IMG/VR virus record: IMGVR_UViG_3300013285_000045
Span: 1 to 34,018 of that record
From: a virus
Reading direction: 5' to 3' (one strand)
DNA: 34,018 nucleotides
Shown: in pieces, positions 8,242 to 16,509 of the stretch
How positions within the stretch are numbered: position 1 is the first letter of the stretch
Layout: every line of letters begins with the position of its first letter
Program-made: the position numbers and the translations under genes
The notes under the pieces: model-generated
What the model saw: the letters and a program-made list of their open reading frames with translations, nothing else
Told to the model about the DNA's origin: nothing
Database searches by the model: none

Positions 8242-8622
8242 TTAGGAGGTAAACGTTGAGTTAACAGCACTGCCTTCGTTCAGACCGTACAGAGTCACGC
8301 TTGTTGCTGCAAGACCAGCAGCACCGTTTGCGCGGAGATTCCAACCGTCCGAAATGATTACGCCAGCAGTAATGTTGCCCAGATACGTTGTCCAAGCGTT
8401 GGCGTTGGTTGAGTTGTTGAAGTTGTTAATTTCAATGCTCACGTTGGCTTGGCCTGGAAACATGTAAATCCCTACAGGGATAAACTGCGCTCCAAGGTTG
8501 GTCACGTTCATGGTCGTGGCATTTCCCTGACCTACGTTGGCAACAGTAACAACTTGTACAAATGCGCCAGCGGTCTTAGCGTTGGCATTTGCAAGAAGGA
8601 TCTTATTTGCACTAAGTGACAT
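8242..8622 (-). CDS. Small virion protein next to major capsid
   Basis: 126 aa. Beta-prone with many Asn/Ala/Gly (NKILLANANAKTAGAFVQVV, then WTTYLGNITAGVIISDGWNL). It starts 12 nt after the capsid gene stop. Genes of this size and composition directly after the capsid gene often encode decoration proteins, so a capsid-surface role is likely but not shown. No specific motif is recognised. Confidence 0.6.
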   Translation of the reverse strand: MSLSANKILLANANAKTAGAFVQVVTVANVGQGNATTMNVTNLGAQFIPVGIYMFPGQANVSIEINNFNNSTNANAWTTYLGNITAGVIISDGWNLRANGAAGLAATSVTLYGLNEGSAVNSTFTS

Positions 8623-8633
8623 TTAGTTGCTCC

Positions 8634-9656
8634 TTAGATCGACAGGTAGTTGAAGCCAGTAATCTTGGTCATGGCGCGAGGCTTGACGCTAGCCAACTCC
8701 GCGATCATCAAGACTGCACCGACGTAACCAATCTGCCAGTTTGGAAGAGTGGACTCAAAACCAGTAAACACAAAACTACCCTGTTCATGGATGTACAGCG
8801 ACAGGTAGTTGCTGTTGATCAGGTACATCGTACCTTCTGGGCAATACGGATCTGCGTAGATTGGAATGCCGCCAACCATCAAGGCACGGAAGCCCGACTG
8901 TGGGCCGTCTGGATCGTTGTCAAATCCAATTCCCTTGCCTGGGCTAATGACGTACTGTTCTTGACCAACAAAGTCTTGAGCCAGCGCAGTCCAAGTACCA
9001 AAACCGCATATACCAAAACTTGGCATCTCAGCACCGTTCTTGACCGTACCAGAAATGTACTGAAGAACGTTCTGACGGGTTGGGTTGACGCCACCAGCGG
9101 CATAGACCTTTGAGCGCCACCAAGTGTTCTGACTGGTTGAGCGGGTAATACCAGCGTATGTACCAGTACCCGTACCGTCGTCAATAGCGGCAGGAAGACC
9201 GATAAACTGTTGGGTGTTGGTTGTGTTGTTGTACAACGCAGTTGCCATAGCGTCCATCATGACGTTAGTGGCATCGTTCATACGCGCTTCGATCAGCGGA
9301 ATGATTGCTGCGTCTTGCTGTGCTGCGCCTTCCATCCCAAGGAACGGAACAGGAGCAATCATCAGCTTCAAGTTGAATTCAGCGTTAGTCACACCCTGCT
9401 GAACGCTCGGTTGAGCGAACGAGCCGGAGTAGTCCGACCATTGAGCGTTGACAAACTGCGTACCTTGAACAGGAGCAGTAACGGAAGAAACACCACCGGA
9501 TGCGGTTTGACTGTTAGCAATCAGGGACGCAAGAAGTGGGGTCGAGTTGTAGATCTGTACGACCAGCTTCGGGATAAAAGCACGGCGAGTGACGTAAGTC
9601 AGTTCGTTGTACTGGTTTGTTCCTGATGCCGGAAGAATACCGCCGCCAATAGGCAT
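8634..9656 (-). CDS. Major capsid protein
   Basis: 340 aa. Location after the scaffold-like gene and before two small beta-rich proteins, together with its features, fits an HK97-fold capsid subunit: an N-terminal arm (TYVTRRAFIPKLVVQIYNST), a long helix region (IPLIEARMNDATNVMMDAMAT, about 122-142, likely the spine helix), an internal loop, and a C-terminal beta region (GFRALMVGGIPIYADPYCPEG split at Ala). The SD GGAG lies 6 nt before ATG 9656. No cleavable N-terminal delta domain is evident. The HK97-fold assignment is inference from length, order and secondary-structure pattern. Confidence 0.82.
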   Translation of the reverse strand: MPIGGGILPASGTNQYNELTYVTRRAFIPKLVVQIYNSTPLLASLIANSQTASGGVSSVTAPVQGTQFVNAQWSDYSGSFAQPSVQQGVTNAEFNLKLMIAPVPFLGMEGAAQQDAAIIPLIEARMNDATNVMMDAMATALYNNTTNTQQFIGLPAAIDDGTGTGTYAGITRSTSQNTWWRSKVYAAGGVNPTRQNVLQYISGTVKNGAEMPSFGICGFGTWTALAQDFVGQEQYVISPGKGIGFDNDPDGPQSGFRALMVGGIPIYADPYCPEGTMYLINSNYLSLYIHEQGSFVFTGFESTLPNWQIGYVGAVLMIAELASVKPRAMTKITGFNYLSI

Positions 9657-9686
9657 AATTATCTCCGAATGTTAAAAATAAGCCTC

Positions 9687-10217
9687 TTACAGACCAATGG
9701 GCCGCGTAGGTTTACGCAGATCATTTAGTGCCTTGAAAGCCTCATTCCGCGCAGCGACTTGAGGATTCTTCCAATACTCTTTCAAGTTGAACGAATTCAA
9801 CGGTGACGGGTTGTACCCCGTAGGAGTAGGAGTTGCAGACTGCTTCATCCACTTGTGGTATTCAGCAGCAGTCTCATGATTGGTAATTCCCTTGTCCAGC
9901 ATGATCTTCTCCACAGCATGAACGTCTTCGTCATCACTCACAAGATTCTTCTTGCGAAGATCCATTCGACGACGTTCCAACTCGTCCATAGCTTCGCGCT
10001 TTTGGAGCTTGGCTTCTAACTCTTGAACCCGCGCCTCGTTCCGCTCAGAAGCAGATGACATGCGATCTTCCATGTCAATTTCTGGAATCGTCAAACCAGG
10101 GTGGATCCGTTTGGTGAGTTGCAAAATCTCACGGCGGGTTTCTGGGTTCTCAAGAAGTTGCTGGTACAAAGCCGCCACTTCGTTGACGGCATCAGGGGAA
10201 TGGTTTTCGAGCGACAT
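9687..10217 (-). CDS. Scaffolding-like protein
   Basis: 176 aa. Highly charged and helical: residues 50-100 (MSSASERNEARVQELEAKLQ, followed by KREAMDELERRRMDLRKKN) form a predicted coiled coil. The C-terminus (NEAFKALNDLRKPTRPIGL) is basic, as capsid-binding tails of scaffolds usually are. It lies 30 nt upstream of the capsid gene, the usual place for a scaffold. SD GAGG is present before ATG 10217. Confidence 0.7.
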   Translation of the reverse strand: MSLENHSPDAVNEVAALYQQLLENPETRREILQLTKRIHPGLTIPEIDMEDRMSSASERNEARVQELEAKLQKREAMDELERRRMDLRKKNLVSDDEDVHAVEKIMLDKGITNHETAAEYHKWMKQSATPTPTGYNPSPLNSFNLKEYWKNPQVAARNEAFKALNDLRKPTRPIGL

Positions 10218-10235
10218 GTTAGCCTCAGTTCGCTG

Positions 10236-10427
10236 TTAGATAACTTTACGACCGTCGCCAGGTTTGGCAAGTTGGACGTATGACGATTGCTTGCCTTGGT
10301 GAGTACGAGCAGACGACAAGCCACCAAACTCCGCATAACGTGGAGTATTGATGACCTGACCATTTTGCTGTTTGTTGTCAGTAGGCTTGCGGGGCGAACT
10401 TGCGCCACGGGGTTTGAAGAGATCCAT
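10236..10427 (-). CDS. Small basic hypothetical protein
   Basis: 63 aa, rich in Lys, Arg, Gln and Pro, probably disordered (MDLFKPRGASSPRKPTDNKQ). AAGGA stands 7 nt before ATG 10427. It lies between the Met-rich 148-aa gene and the scaffold-like gene. Function unknown; the charge suggests binding to DNA or to acidic virion proteins. Confidence 0.55.
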   Translation of the reverse strand: MDLFKPRGASSPRKPTDNKQQNGQVINTPRYAEFGGLSSARTHQGKQSSYVQLAKPGDGRKVI

Positions 10428-10436
10428 GTCTATTCC

Positions 10437-10883
10437 TTATTGAGGTGGAGGCATACCGCCCTGTTGGGGCATACCTGGAATTGGGGCTTGTGACATAGCC
10501 CTCATCTCTGGCGATGCGCCGCCAGCTTGCGGCAACGACTGCATCATCTGAAGAATCTCAGACTGCTGCAATTCATTTGTCTTTCCCTTGCGGGGGCCAA
10601 TCATGCGGTTAAGGCCTTGAATGGTTGGCATCAACTTGTCTGCTTCCGGCCCCAACGCTGGCATAGCTTGTTCGATCAAATCCAAGGCCATGCTCAAATT
10701 GATCATTGCCCCTTCCCGAGAACCCATTGTTGGCTCTGGAGTGGACATTGGTGACGACATGGGAGGCGTACCGGATTCCGACATTGCCATTGATCCAGCT
10801 TCGCCTGGAGCAGGAATTGATCCACCAGCAGAGCCTTGACCCTGCTTCATCATTTCCATCAACTTGTCGGGAGGAACACTCAT
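10437..10883 (-). CDS. Met/Pro-rich head-region protein
   Basis: 148 aa. Unusually rich in Met, Pro, Gly, Ser and Gln with disordered ends (EMMKQGQGSAGGSIPAPGEA at the start, PIPGMPQQGGMPPPQ at the end) around a helical core (INLSMALDLIEQAMPALGPEAD split before GPEAD). It is located between portal and scaffold-like genes. Proteins of this type occur in short-tailed phages near the portal. It may help assembly, but no activity can be assigned. SD AGGTGA precedes ATG 10883. Confidence 0.62.
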   Translation of the reverse strand: MSVPPDKLMEMMKQGQGSAGGSIPAPGEAGSMAMSESGTPPMSSPMSTPEPTMGSREGAMINLSMALDLIEQAMPALGPEADKLMPTIQGLNRMIGPRKGKTNELQQSEILQMMQSLPQAGGASPEMRAMSQAPIPGMPQQGGMPPPQ

Positions 10884-10930
10884 TCGTCACCTGTATTTTA
10901 TGGAGGGCATTACCCCGCCCTACCAAAGGG

Positions 10931-10946
10931 AATCCCGTTAGGGATT
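10931..10946 (-). other. Perfect 6-bp hairpin at micro-ORF stop
   Basis: AATCCC-GTTA-GGGATT (plus strand) is a perfect inverted repeat overlapping the TAA of the 13-codon ORF at 10945-10986. No T-run follows on the minus strand, so a classical terminator is unlikely. It could pause transcription or protect an mRNA end between the portal and capsid parts of the operon. Confidence 0.4.
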
Positions 10947-10986
10947 ACTTGCGGGACTTGCGGCCCTTGCGTGCTTTGCGTGCCAT
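10945..10986 (-). CDS. 13-residue Arg/Lys micro-protein
   Basis: ATG at 10986 encodes MARKARKGRKSRK followed by TAA. The protein has eight Lys/Arg in 13 residues. A very good Shine-Dalgarno, AAGGAG, lies 8 nt upstream (AAGGAGTAGCTATCATG). The ORF is in a gap between the 53-aa ORF and the 148-aa gene and has the direction of its neighbours. Whether the product accumulates, for example as a DNA-charge-neutralising or arginine-rich RNA-binding peptide, cannot be told from sequence; a leader-peptide role is the alternative. Confidence 0.5.
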   Translation of the reverse strand: MARKARKGRKSRK

Positions 10987-11041
10987 GATAGCTACTCCTT
11001 GCAGGCGGCCACTTTTGATGAGAGCAGCCAGACTCTGGCTC

Positions 11042-11203
11042 TTAACCCCTAGATTTCTCTCGGCGATTTCGAGTTGTTGAGGTTGTATAACTATTTTGGC
11101 GGTATGTCAAGGATGGCATGGTTTTTGCACTATCCAGTTGTCTTGCTGTTACTCTTGGTTGATCGCCTGATTTAGTAGTAATCTTTGGTGAGGAGGATTG
11201 CAT
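11042..11203 (-). CDS. Small ORF between portal and micro-ORF
   Basis: 53 aa, ATG at 11203, 3 nt after the portal stop, with AAGGA just upstream (AAGGATAAGGTATG). The product is polar, Ser/Thr/Arg-rich and probably disordered (starting MQSSSPKITTKSGDQPRV and ending RNRREKSRG). No family is recognised. Spacing and ribosome site favour a real gene in the late operon, although it could be a translated spacer. A sigma70-like promoter lies inside it. Confidence 0.5.
   Translation of the reverse strand: MQSSSPKITTKSGDQPRVTARQLDSAKTMPSLTYRQNSYTTSTTRNRREKSRG
11082..11110 (-). promoter_or_regulatory. Possible internal promoter before head genes
   Basis: On the minus strand TTGACA (11110-11105) is followed after 17 nt by TACAAC (11087-11082), or after 15 nt by TATACA. 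The -35 is perfect; the -10 is weak. It would drive the micro-ORF, Met-rich, scaffold-like and capsid genes separately from the portal, giving extra capsid expression. Read by eye only. Confidence 0.35.
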
Positions 11204-11206
11204 ACC

Positions 11207-12841
11207 TTATCCTTGCGGTGGTGGCTCTGGAGATGGAGCAGACTTTGCTCCTGCGGCTTGTTGCGCGGCTTTCATCTTTTCTTGCTTTTCTTCCATGCGC
11301 TTGAGCTTTTCTTTCAAGTGCTGCTTCATGGGTGGCTCGATCAAGTCAATCAAAGATTCCTTGTCAATTGCTTGGGCCTTGAACAATTCAAACGCCATTT
11401 GCCGCAAATCTTCCATGAAGATTGGACTATTAGAGTGGGCGTCGACCTTGACGTTGTAGTCGCGGGTAAATTGTTCTGGAATAAACTTGTTGCCGTTTTT
11501 GTCTTTGAAGTGCGTTGCATCGTACCGCTGCATGAGTTTCAAATACAGAGTTGCCATCTTGCTCAGACTGTCTTCAATCACAAGAGCGCGGCGTTTGGCG
11601 CGGCTTGACCCCAACCGTGCAAGTTGGCTGGCATGACCGCTAGACCGGACTCCAGCCTCACCTTTACCCTGCAACACGTTCACAATGCCCGACGCCTCTT
11701 CAAACATGGCATCAATCTGAGCAATCTCTTTGAAGAGATCTGGAGGCATCTGCGGGGCTAACTTCTCAACTTTCATGTTGGGCATATCACTAGCCAACAA
11801 ACCACCCGCACGGTTCAGCGCAAAGTTCTTTTCATCCAAAATGCCCGTAAAACCGCTGAGTGCGGTAGGTGGATTTACTTGCTTTGACAGCAAATCCATG
11901 ATCTGAACAATTCGTTGGTTTCTTAGCTGCTGAAGGTAAACCAGACGCTGAACTTCTGACTGTCCCCAAAAGTAATCGTACAGAGGTGCTGGACAGACCT
12001 GAACAAACGGGCACTCACCTTTCAAGAACATTTTCTCGCCAGGTCGGTCATAGACCACAACAAAAGGTTCTGCAATGGTGACGACTTGATAGTCCTCAGT
12101 CTCATCGTTCCACACCCAGAGTTCAGTCATCTCTACGGTGTCTTCCGCAACCTCGGCTTTGTAGTTCATCTGACCGTTCAGATCCAGATTCACATTGCCG
12201 TAAATGGTTGGTTTAACCGCTGACATCACGATGCGCTGCAAACCGTTAGAAACTTCTGTGCGCTCATGCACCATGCTGCCTACACGCTTGACAATCTCTT
12301 CTCGCTTGGGATGAGAGTACAAGCGACTGTAAAGTTCTGACTTGGTGATGTAGTAGCTGTGAGTGATTGCCTCTTGCCGATCCATCCCAGGTGTATCTTC
12401 ACGCAATACACCAATACATGCCGGCTCCACCATGTACGGATGGATGCCTCGATTAACCACCAACTTGACAAACGAGCTGTTGTAGCAAAGCGACCAAGCA
12501 ACAGCCTGACCAAACACTTGACTGGCATTTGAATTAAGCCACTCATCGTTCAACGCGCGAGTCAGAGTAGGAACCTTGTCCTGCTCTTGTTCGTGAACCT
12601 CCGCACCCAGATCAATCGTGAATCTGGTTGTCTCTGCGCTGTAGAGGAAGCTGCACAGTTGATCTATGTGCGGAAAGATCTTGTTGTACAGGGCTGGAGC
12701 CTCATCCGGCCCGTTGCCAAACAAATACCAACTCCTGAGCGTTGAGCAGTCTGCTTTCCTGCGCTCCTTGGAAACGTTGCACTTTCCTATTAGATCAAAA
12801 TAGAAAGCTTCTCTTTCTTCTGGAGCGTCTGGAATTCTCAT
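11207..12841 (-). CDS. Portal protein
   Basis: 544 aa, a normal length for a podovirus-like portal. It lies downstream of the terminase and upstream of scaffold and capsid genes. The middle contains the hinge and stem-like pattern PAPLYDYFWGQSEVQRLVYL followed by RNQRIVQIMDLLSKQ, typical of portals. The C-terminal part is helical and charged, and the last ~25 residues are Ala/Pro/Gly-rich and disordered. Portals form the 12-subunit ring at the capsid vertex through which DNA is packaged and ejected. Its ATG overlaps the stop of the upstream zinc-motif gene (ATGA). Confidence 0.85.
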   Translation of the reverse strand: MRIPDAPEEREAFYFDLIGKCNVSKERRKADCSTLRSWYLFGNGPDEAPALYNKIFPHIDQLCSFLYSAETTRFTIDLGAEVHEQEQDKVPTLTRALNDEWLNSNASQVFGQAVAWSLCYNSSFVKLVVNRGIHPYMVEPACIGVLREDTPGMDRQEAITHSYYITKSELYSRLYSHPKREEIVKRVGSMVHERTEVSNGLQRIVMSAVKPTIYGNVNLDLNGQMNYKAEVAEDTVEMTELWVWNDETEDYQVVTIAEPFVVVYDRPGEKMFLKGECPFVQVCPAPLYDYFWGQSEVQRLVYLQQLRNQRIVQIMDLLSKQVNPPTALSGFTGILDEKNFALNRAGGLLASDMPNMKVEKLAPQMPPDLFKEIAQIDAMFEEASGIVNVLQGKGEAGVRSSGHASQLARLGSSRAKRRALVIEDSLSKMATLYLKLMQRYDATHFKDKNGNKFIPEQFTRDYNVKVDAHSNSPIFMEDLRQMAFELFKAQAIDKESLIDLIEPPMKQHLKEKLKRMEEKQEKMKAAQQAAGAKSAPSPEPPPQG

Positions 12842-13302
12842 GGCTGTATTTTCAAGTTTTCATGGTCTTGCATGACGCTTGACGGTCTTGGGCCTGTCAA
12901 GTTTCCTGCGTCTTTGGGATTGATGCCTACCGATTCTCCGGCAACAGACCGGAATGCGCCACCTTTGAGGATGTGCGGCATCGAGAATGGCCCCTGCTGA
13001 CCCCAGATTGCGGCATTACCTGGCCTGTGTTCCGGCTCCGGTGGAGGAGTCGGAGAGTTGTTTCTCGCAATGTACCCCGTCTGATGCTCCCCCGCTGCCG
13101 TCGATTTGACGTTGTTCATCTGGTAGTCGCTGGCAAGGTTTTGGAGGGAAACGTCTGCCTTCTTGGTTGAATCCGACTTCATCCCCACAGGCTGTAAAAA
13201 AACGACCGACAATTCGCCTTCGCAATGTTTCATTGGGCATTTTGGCTCCCAAGCCTCAAATATTCCGTGCTTCGTGCAATGGTAGTCTTTCAACACAGCC
13301 AT
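12838..13302 (-). CDS. Zinc-motif phage protein of unknown function
   Basis: 154 aa. The first 30 residues (DYHCTKHGIFEAWEPKCPMK, then HCEG) hold Cys9, His12, Cys22, His26 and Cys27, a likely zinc-ribbon or knuckle. The rest is Pro/Gly/Asn-rich and probably disordered. AAGGA precedes ATG 13302, and the stop overlaps the portal start. The position between an HTH-like protein and the portal suggests a packaging or head-assembly helper; that is inference. Confidence 0.6.
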   Translation of the reverse strand: MAVLKDYHCTKHGIFEAWEPKCPMKHCEGELSVVFLQPVGMKSDSTKKADVSLQNLASDYQMNNVKSTAAGEHQTGYIARNNSPTPPPEPEHRPGNAAIWGQQGPFSMPHILKGGAFRSVAGESVGINPKDAGNLTGPRPSSVMQDHENLKIQP

Positions 13303-13306
13303 GTGA

Positions 13307-13696
13307 TTATCCTTTCAGAGCCTCATCTAGGGTAGGGGAACTGTAGTCATGTCTATTTTTAGGGCCAATCTGTACATGAAAGGCTCCACCTGTATAGACA
13401 ACCCCCATATGTTTTACATATGGAGGAATCGGTTCTTTCCGGTAGTCACCGTACAGTCTGCCTGTGTTTGTACGCATGGTGCGAATGTTTCCCCTCTTCC
13501 ACTCTGCGTAGCCCCTGTTCACCCGTATCTGCACCCACTCACTTAGCGGACGGGTTTCTTGGATGAAGACCTTGGTCAACGTGTCTTTGCACATTCCGCA
13601 GATCTCGGCAAAACACTCCAGACTGATACCTCGATCAAGGTCTTGAATAAATCGGCGCATTTCTACGCGCAGCTGGGCTTTAGACAGGGGTTGCAT
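13307..13696 (-). CDS. HTH-like DNA-binding protein
   Basis: 129 aa. Residues ~25-62 (ISLECFAEICGMCKDTLTKV, then FIQETRPLSEWVQIRV) read like a helix-turn-helix with a following support helix. The C-terminal half carries a basic patch (RRGNIRTM-like: YAEWKRGNIRTMRTNTGR) and aromatic residues. It starts inside the end of the methyltransferase gene (17 nt overlap). Being near the large terminase it may be the small terminase subunit, but that assignment is not supported by a motif; a late-gene regulator is the alternative. Confidence 0.55.
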   Translation of the reverse strand: MQPLSKAQLRVEMRRFIQDLDRGISLECFAEICGMCKDTLTKVFIQETRPLSEWVQIRVNRGYAEWKRGNIRTMRTNTGRLYGDYRKEPIPPYVKHMGVVYTGGAFHVQIGPKNRHDYSSPTLDEALKG

Positions 13697-14309
13697 TTTT
13701 TGTCACCATAAAGCACAGATTGGTTTCTGGGATCTTGTTGCCGTCTATGGTCAATTCAAGAACCATTGAATCACAAGAGTCCACACTAAAGCCCGCCTTC
13801 TTCAGCAACGCGCTCCACATGTTGGGAGTCAGGATGGAATAGTGATTAGGGTTGAACTCATGCCCTCTGGGGCAATCAGGAGCGGGGACTTCCATGTACA
13901 TTCTGCCGCCGTCTTTCAGCACCCTGTTGAACTCGAGCAAGGTGAAGTAAGGAAAAGGTGAGTGTTCGATTGCGTGTCTGCACCAGATAAACGTGATCAT
14001 TTCGTCTGGAATTGCAAGATCCGTCATGTCTGACTTCATCACGCAATGACCCTTGTTGTTGCAAGCCTCCGCATCCTCTAGAGACAACGTGACCCCCACC
14101 ACGTTGGGATGGCCCTTGGCTTTGATGGTGTCCAAAAACGTTCCTTGACCGCAACCAATGTCCAAAATCATTGCGTCTATAGGCAAAGGTGGGAAGTACT
14201 TATCCACCATCTGCGGAATCAACTGAGTGTGGAAGTTGCCCTCTTCCGGTTCAGCATAGACCGTTGACTGAGCCTCTTCCCAGTAGTGTTGAATCTTTTC
14301 CATGTTCAT
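13680..14309 (-). CDS. Class I SAM-dependent methyltransferase
   Basis: 209 aa. Motif I is clear at residues 48-57 (ILDIGCGQGT), binding S-adenosylmethionine. A later acidic motif sits in SDMTDLAIPDEMITFIWC, and the RHAIEHSPFPYFTLLEFNRV region with LKDGGRMYMEVP is typical of UbiE/Methyltransf_11-like enzymes. The substrate is unknown. There are no DNA-methylase signatures (no DPPY or PCQ), so a small molecule, sugar or protein is more likely. It overlaps both terminase and HTH-like genes by a few nt, so it is embedded in the packaging operon. Confidence 0.8.
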   Translation of the reverse strand: MNMEKIQHYWEEAQSTVYAEPEEGNFHTQLIPQMVDKYFPPLPIDAMILDIGCGQGTFLDTIKAKGHPNVVGVTLSLEDAEACNNKGHCVMKSDMTDLAIPDEMITFIWCRHAIEHSPFPYFTLLEFNRVLKDGGRMYMEVPAPDCPRGHEFNPNHYSILTPNMWSALLKKAGFSVDSCDSMVLELTIDGNKIPETNLCFMVTKNATPV

Positions 14310-16069
14310 GAAAACATTCCTATGTTTTTAAGATAGTTACTCACATTCTTACCCACAGCCAATTGTTCTGGAGTGAAGTCCTCTTGCTTCTTGCTCAGAT
14401 CTCGGCTGATCCCCTGCGCTATAAGCCTTGGCTGCACTTGCTCTGCGTAAGCCACACAAGCCAGCGCAGAGGCAATCACACGGTCATCCTTGCCCCGTCC
14501 CGCAGCCTGAATGCTTCCCCCGTCACGAACAATTCCCTTCATCTCTTCCAGAAGATCCATGCTGTACACGCCCATCATCTGACGCTCGAAGTAATCCTTC
14601 ATGTAGTTCAGCATCCGCTCTTTAGTGGACTGGGTTGTGAGGTAACCGATTGAGTTGGAGATCCCACCCATCGTGTCGTTACGCCTCCAGATGTAGTTGG
14701 ACATGCTGCCCAGTACATCCATCAACCCCTGACCCATCTTGCCGCCCATGCTGACTGCCAGACGCTTGAGATTACGGATCTCGTTGATCACCGCCTGACC
14801 TGGCCCATTTACCTCAAGGTTCAACGTAGAGTTCTTGTACGCCCCCGCAAGGTGGGCAATCACCCAAGCAAACTGATAAGTGTTGAGTTCTGAGGTAGCA
14901 AACTCTGCAACCTGATCCAACCCATCCGCATACACCCTGTAGACCTGGATGCAAAACCTGTCTGCCCAATCGCTACTGCCATACGCCGGATCAGCGCCAA
15001 TCACATAGTGAGCCGTGTCTATAGGTTGCTCCCACACCCTTAACGTAGCCATCCTCTCCGTTGACTTGATCACCTCGGTGTCTTGAAAGAGTTGACCAAA
15101 CGCATAGCGATACATCTCTGGAGACAGACGCTTTGCCGCCTTTGCCGCATCCGTACACCTGGCGTTGGAAAAGAAGCTGCTGCCCGTCATCACGAACGCA
15201 TAGTCCTCTGTAGGCGGGAACTCCTGATACATCAGAGCATCGTCCTTGATCCCCTCCAACATCTTCCAACGCCACCACGCTATCTGTCTGGAATTGATCT
15301 CCACGCCGTACAGCTTCTTAATCTCCTTGACCCACTCCTTTTCCTCCACCGCAAGCTTGCCGTCCCAGTACGTCTTGTACACAGGCCCATCAGGATCGGC
15401 AGCGTAGAACTCATTCCTCCACCACCCGCAGAAGATAGCCTTCTGAGTCTTCGCACGCTTGGCTGTGGTGTACATGTCGTGAAACATGTTGTAACCCCGC
15501 GCTGTACTTTCAAAGATGTACATCCGATCAGGGTTGGTTTCAGCCAGAGAAGCTAAGAGTGAAGCCAGTCCCTCTTCATCACCCCAACTGGATGTCTCTG
15601 TGCCATGAAGGTAAGTGATCGCCTTTCCCCGCCCCAGCGAGCCTTTGCTCCTGAGTCCAGCCACTTGATAAAACAGTCTGCTTCTGTTCTTGAGAGAAAG
15701 TTGATTGCGGTTGTGTGCAATAAGCGGTATTTTGTATTCTTTGGGCAATCCATCCATATACATGCTCAGAGTTGATCTGAACATGTCCTTGTTCTCATCC
15801 GTATCCGTAACCAACGTCCCCTGCAACCCAGGGTTTATGAAATGCCAGTAAAGGTCTAGAGCAAGTGAAATGGTAGTAACACCCAACTGCCTACCCTTGA
15901 GAATCACAAAGAAGTGCTTGTCTTCTTCCAAACCCTTGGCAATCTCAGACATCACATATGTCTGCGTCCCCAGAAGATTGTCCATCTTCCGCAAACCCTG
16001 CTCTTTAGTCTCAATCTTCAGTTGCTTACAAAAGGCATAGAACTGCTGTAGGTCAAAAGCCTTATTCAT
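14306..16069 (-). CDS. terL: Terminase large subunit
   Basis: 587 aa. The ATPase half has a variant Walker A at residues 58-66 (KGRQLGVTT) and a following acidic Walker B/coupling region near 151-165 (ITYLHGTETSSWGD). The RNase-H-like nuclease half shows the three expected acidic positions: Asp360 in VIGADPAYG, Glu419 in LNLEVNGPGQ and Asp528/529 in GRGKDDRVIAS. Role: cuts concatemeric DNA and pumps it into the prohead through the portal. It overlaps neighbours by 4 nt on each side. The large ATPase plus nuclease layout and full length indicate an intact gene. Confidence 0.93.
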   Translation of the reverse strand: MNKAFDLQQFYAFCKQLKIETKEQGLRKMDNLLGTQTYVMSEIAKGLEEDKHFFVILKGRQLGVTTISLALDLYWHFINPGLQGTLVTDTDENKDMFRSTLSMYMDGLPKEYKIPLIAHNRNQLSLKNRSRLFYQVAGLRSKGSLGRGKAITYLHGTETSSWGDEEGLASLLASLAETNPDRMYIFESTARGYNMFHDMYTTAKRAKTQKAIFCGWWRNEFYAADPDGPVYKTYWDGKLAVEEKEWVKEIKKLYGVEINSRQIAWWRWKMLEGIKDDALMYQEFPPTEDYAFVMTGSSFFSNARCTDAAKAAKRLSPEMYRYAFGQLFQDTEVIKSTERMATLRVWEQPIDTAHYVIGADPAYGSSDWADRFCIQVYRVYADGLDQVAEFATSELNTYQFAWVIAHLAGAYKNSTLNLEVNGPGQAVINEIRNLKRLAVSMGGKMGQGLMDVLGSMSNYIWRRNDTMGGISNSIGYLTTQSTKERMLNYMKDYFERQMMGVYSMDLLEEMKGIVRDGGSIQAAGRGKDDRVIASALACVAYAEQVQPRLIAQGISRDLSKKQEDFTPEQLAVGKNVSNYLKNIGMFS

Positions 16070-16509
16070 TTTTTCTTTTGAGCAGATTCTTCATCAAACA
16101 CTATCTCACCCTTAGGTGACACAAGCTTGTTACCAGACCAGATTGGAGCATTTTCAGTTGCCCATTTTGATTCCCTACTAAACGATTGATGGTAAGGAGT
16201 CTTGAAGGTGTCTGGATAGTGAAGTTTGTTGTCTACAGCATTGACAGAAGCATTTCCAGCTTTGCCTTGCATCAATGATTGGTAGTAACCCCTCATGTCG
16301 TAATCGGGATATTTATCAGACGGATTAAATGGAACTTTGTTTGCATTCAACCATGCAGAAAACGCTTGCTCTTGATCTGGAGGAAGCTGCGTCATCTCTT
16401 GCTGCCAATTAGGATTTGCATAAGCAAGATTTCGTTTTAACAAATCTTCCCTCATTTTTTGGTAACGCTGTTGCGCTATCAACTGCATGATCTCTTCTTT
16501 AGAAGCCAT
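16066..16509 (-). CDS. Conserved terminase-adjacent phage protein
   Basis: 147 aa from the ATG at 16509, chosen because AAGGAG lies 6 nt before it; a reading from 16578 is longer but has no ribosome site. The C-terminal part (YPDTFKTPYHQSFSRESKWA, then GNKLVSPKGEIVFDEE) is a phrase I recall from many phage proteins encoded next to terminases; function unknown. The middle YPDYDMRGYYQSLMQGKA is part of the same family. The stop overlaps the terminase start (ATGA). Confidence 0.72.
   Translation of the reverse strand: MASKEEIMQLIAQQRYQKMREDLLKRNLAYANPNWQQEMTQLPPDQEQAFSAWLNANKVPFNPSDKYPDYDMRGYYQSLMQGKAGNASVNAVDNKLHYPDTFKTPYHQSFSRESKWATENAPIWSGNKLVSPKGEIVFDEESAQKKK

Noticed and set aside
13307-13696. 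Firm call as small terminase subunit
   Set aside because: Only a generic HTH-like pattern and proximity support it; the gene lies on the far side of the methyltransferase from terL.
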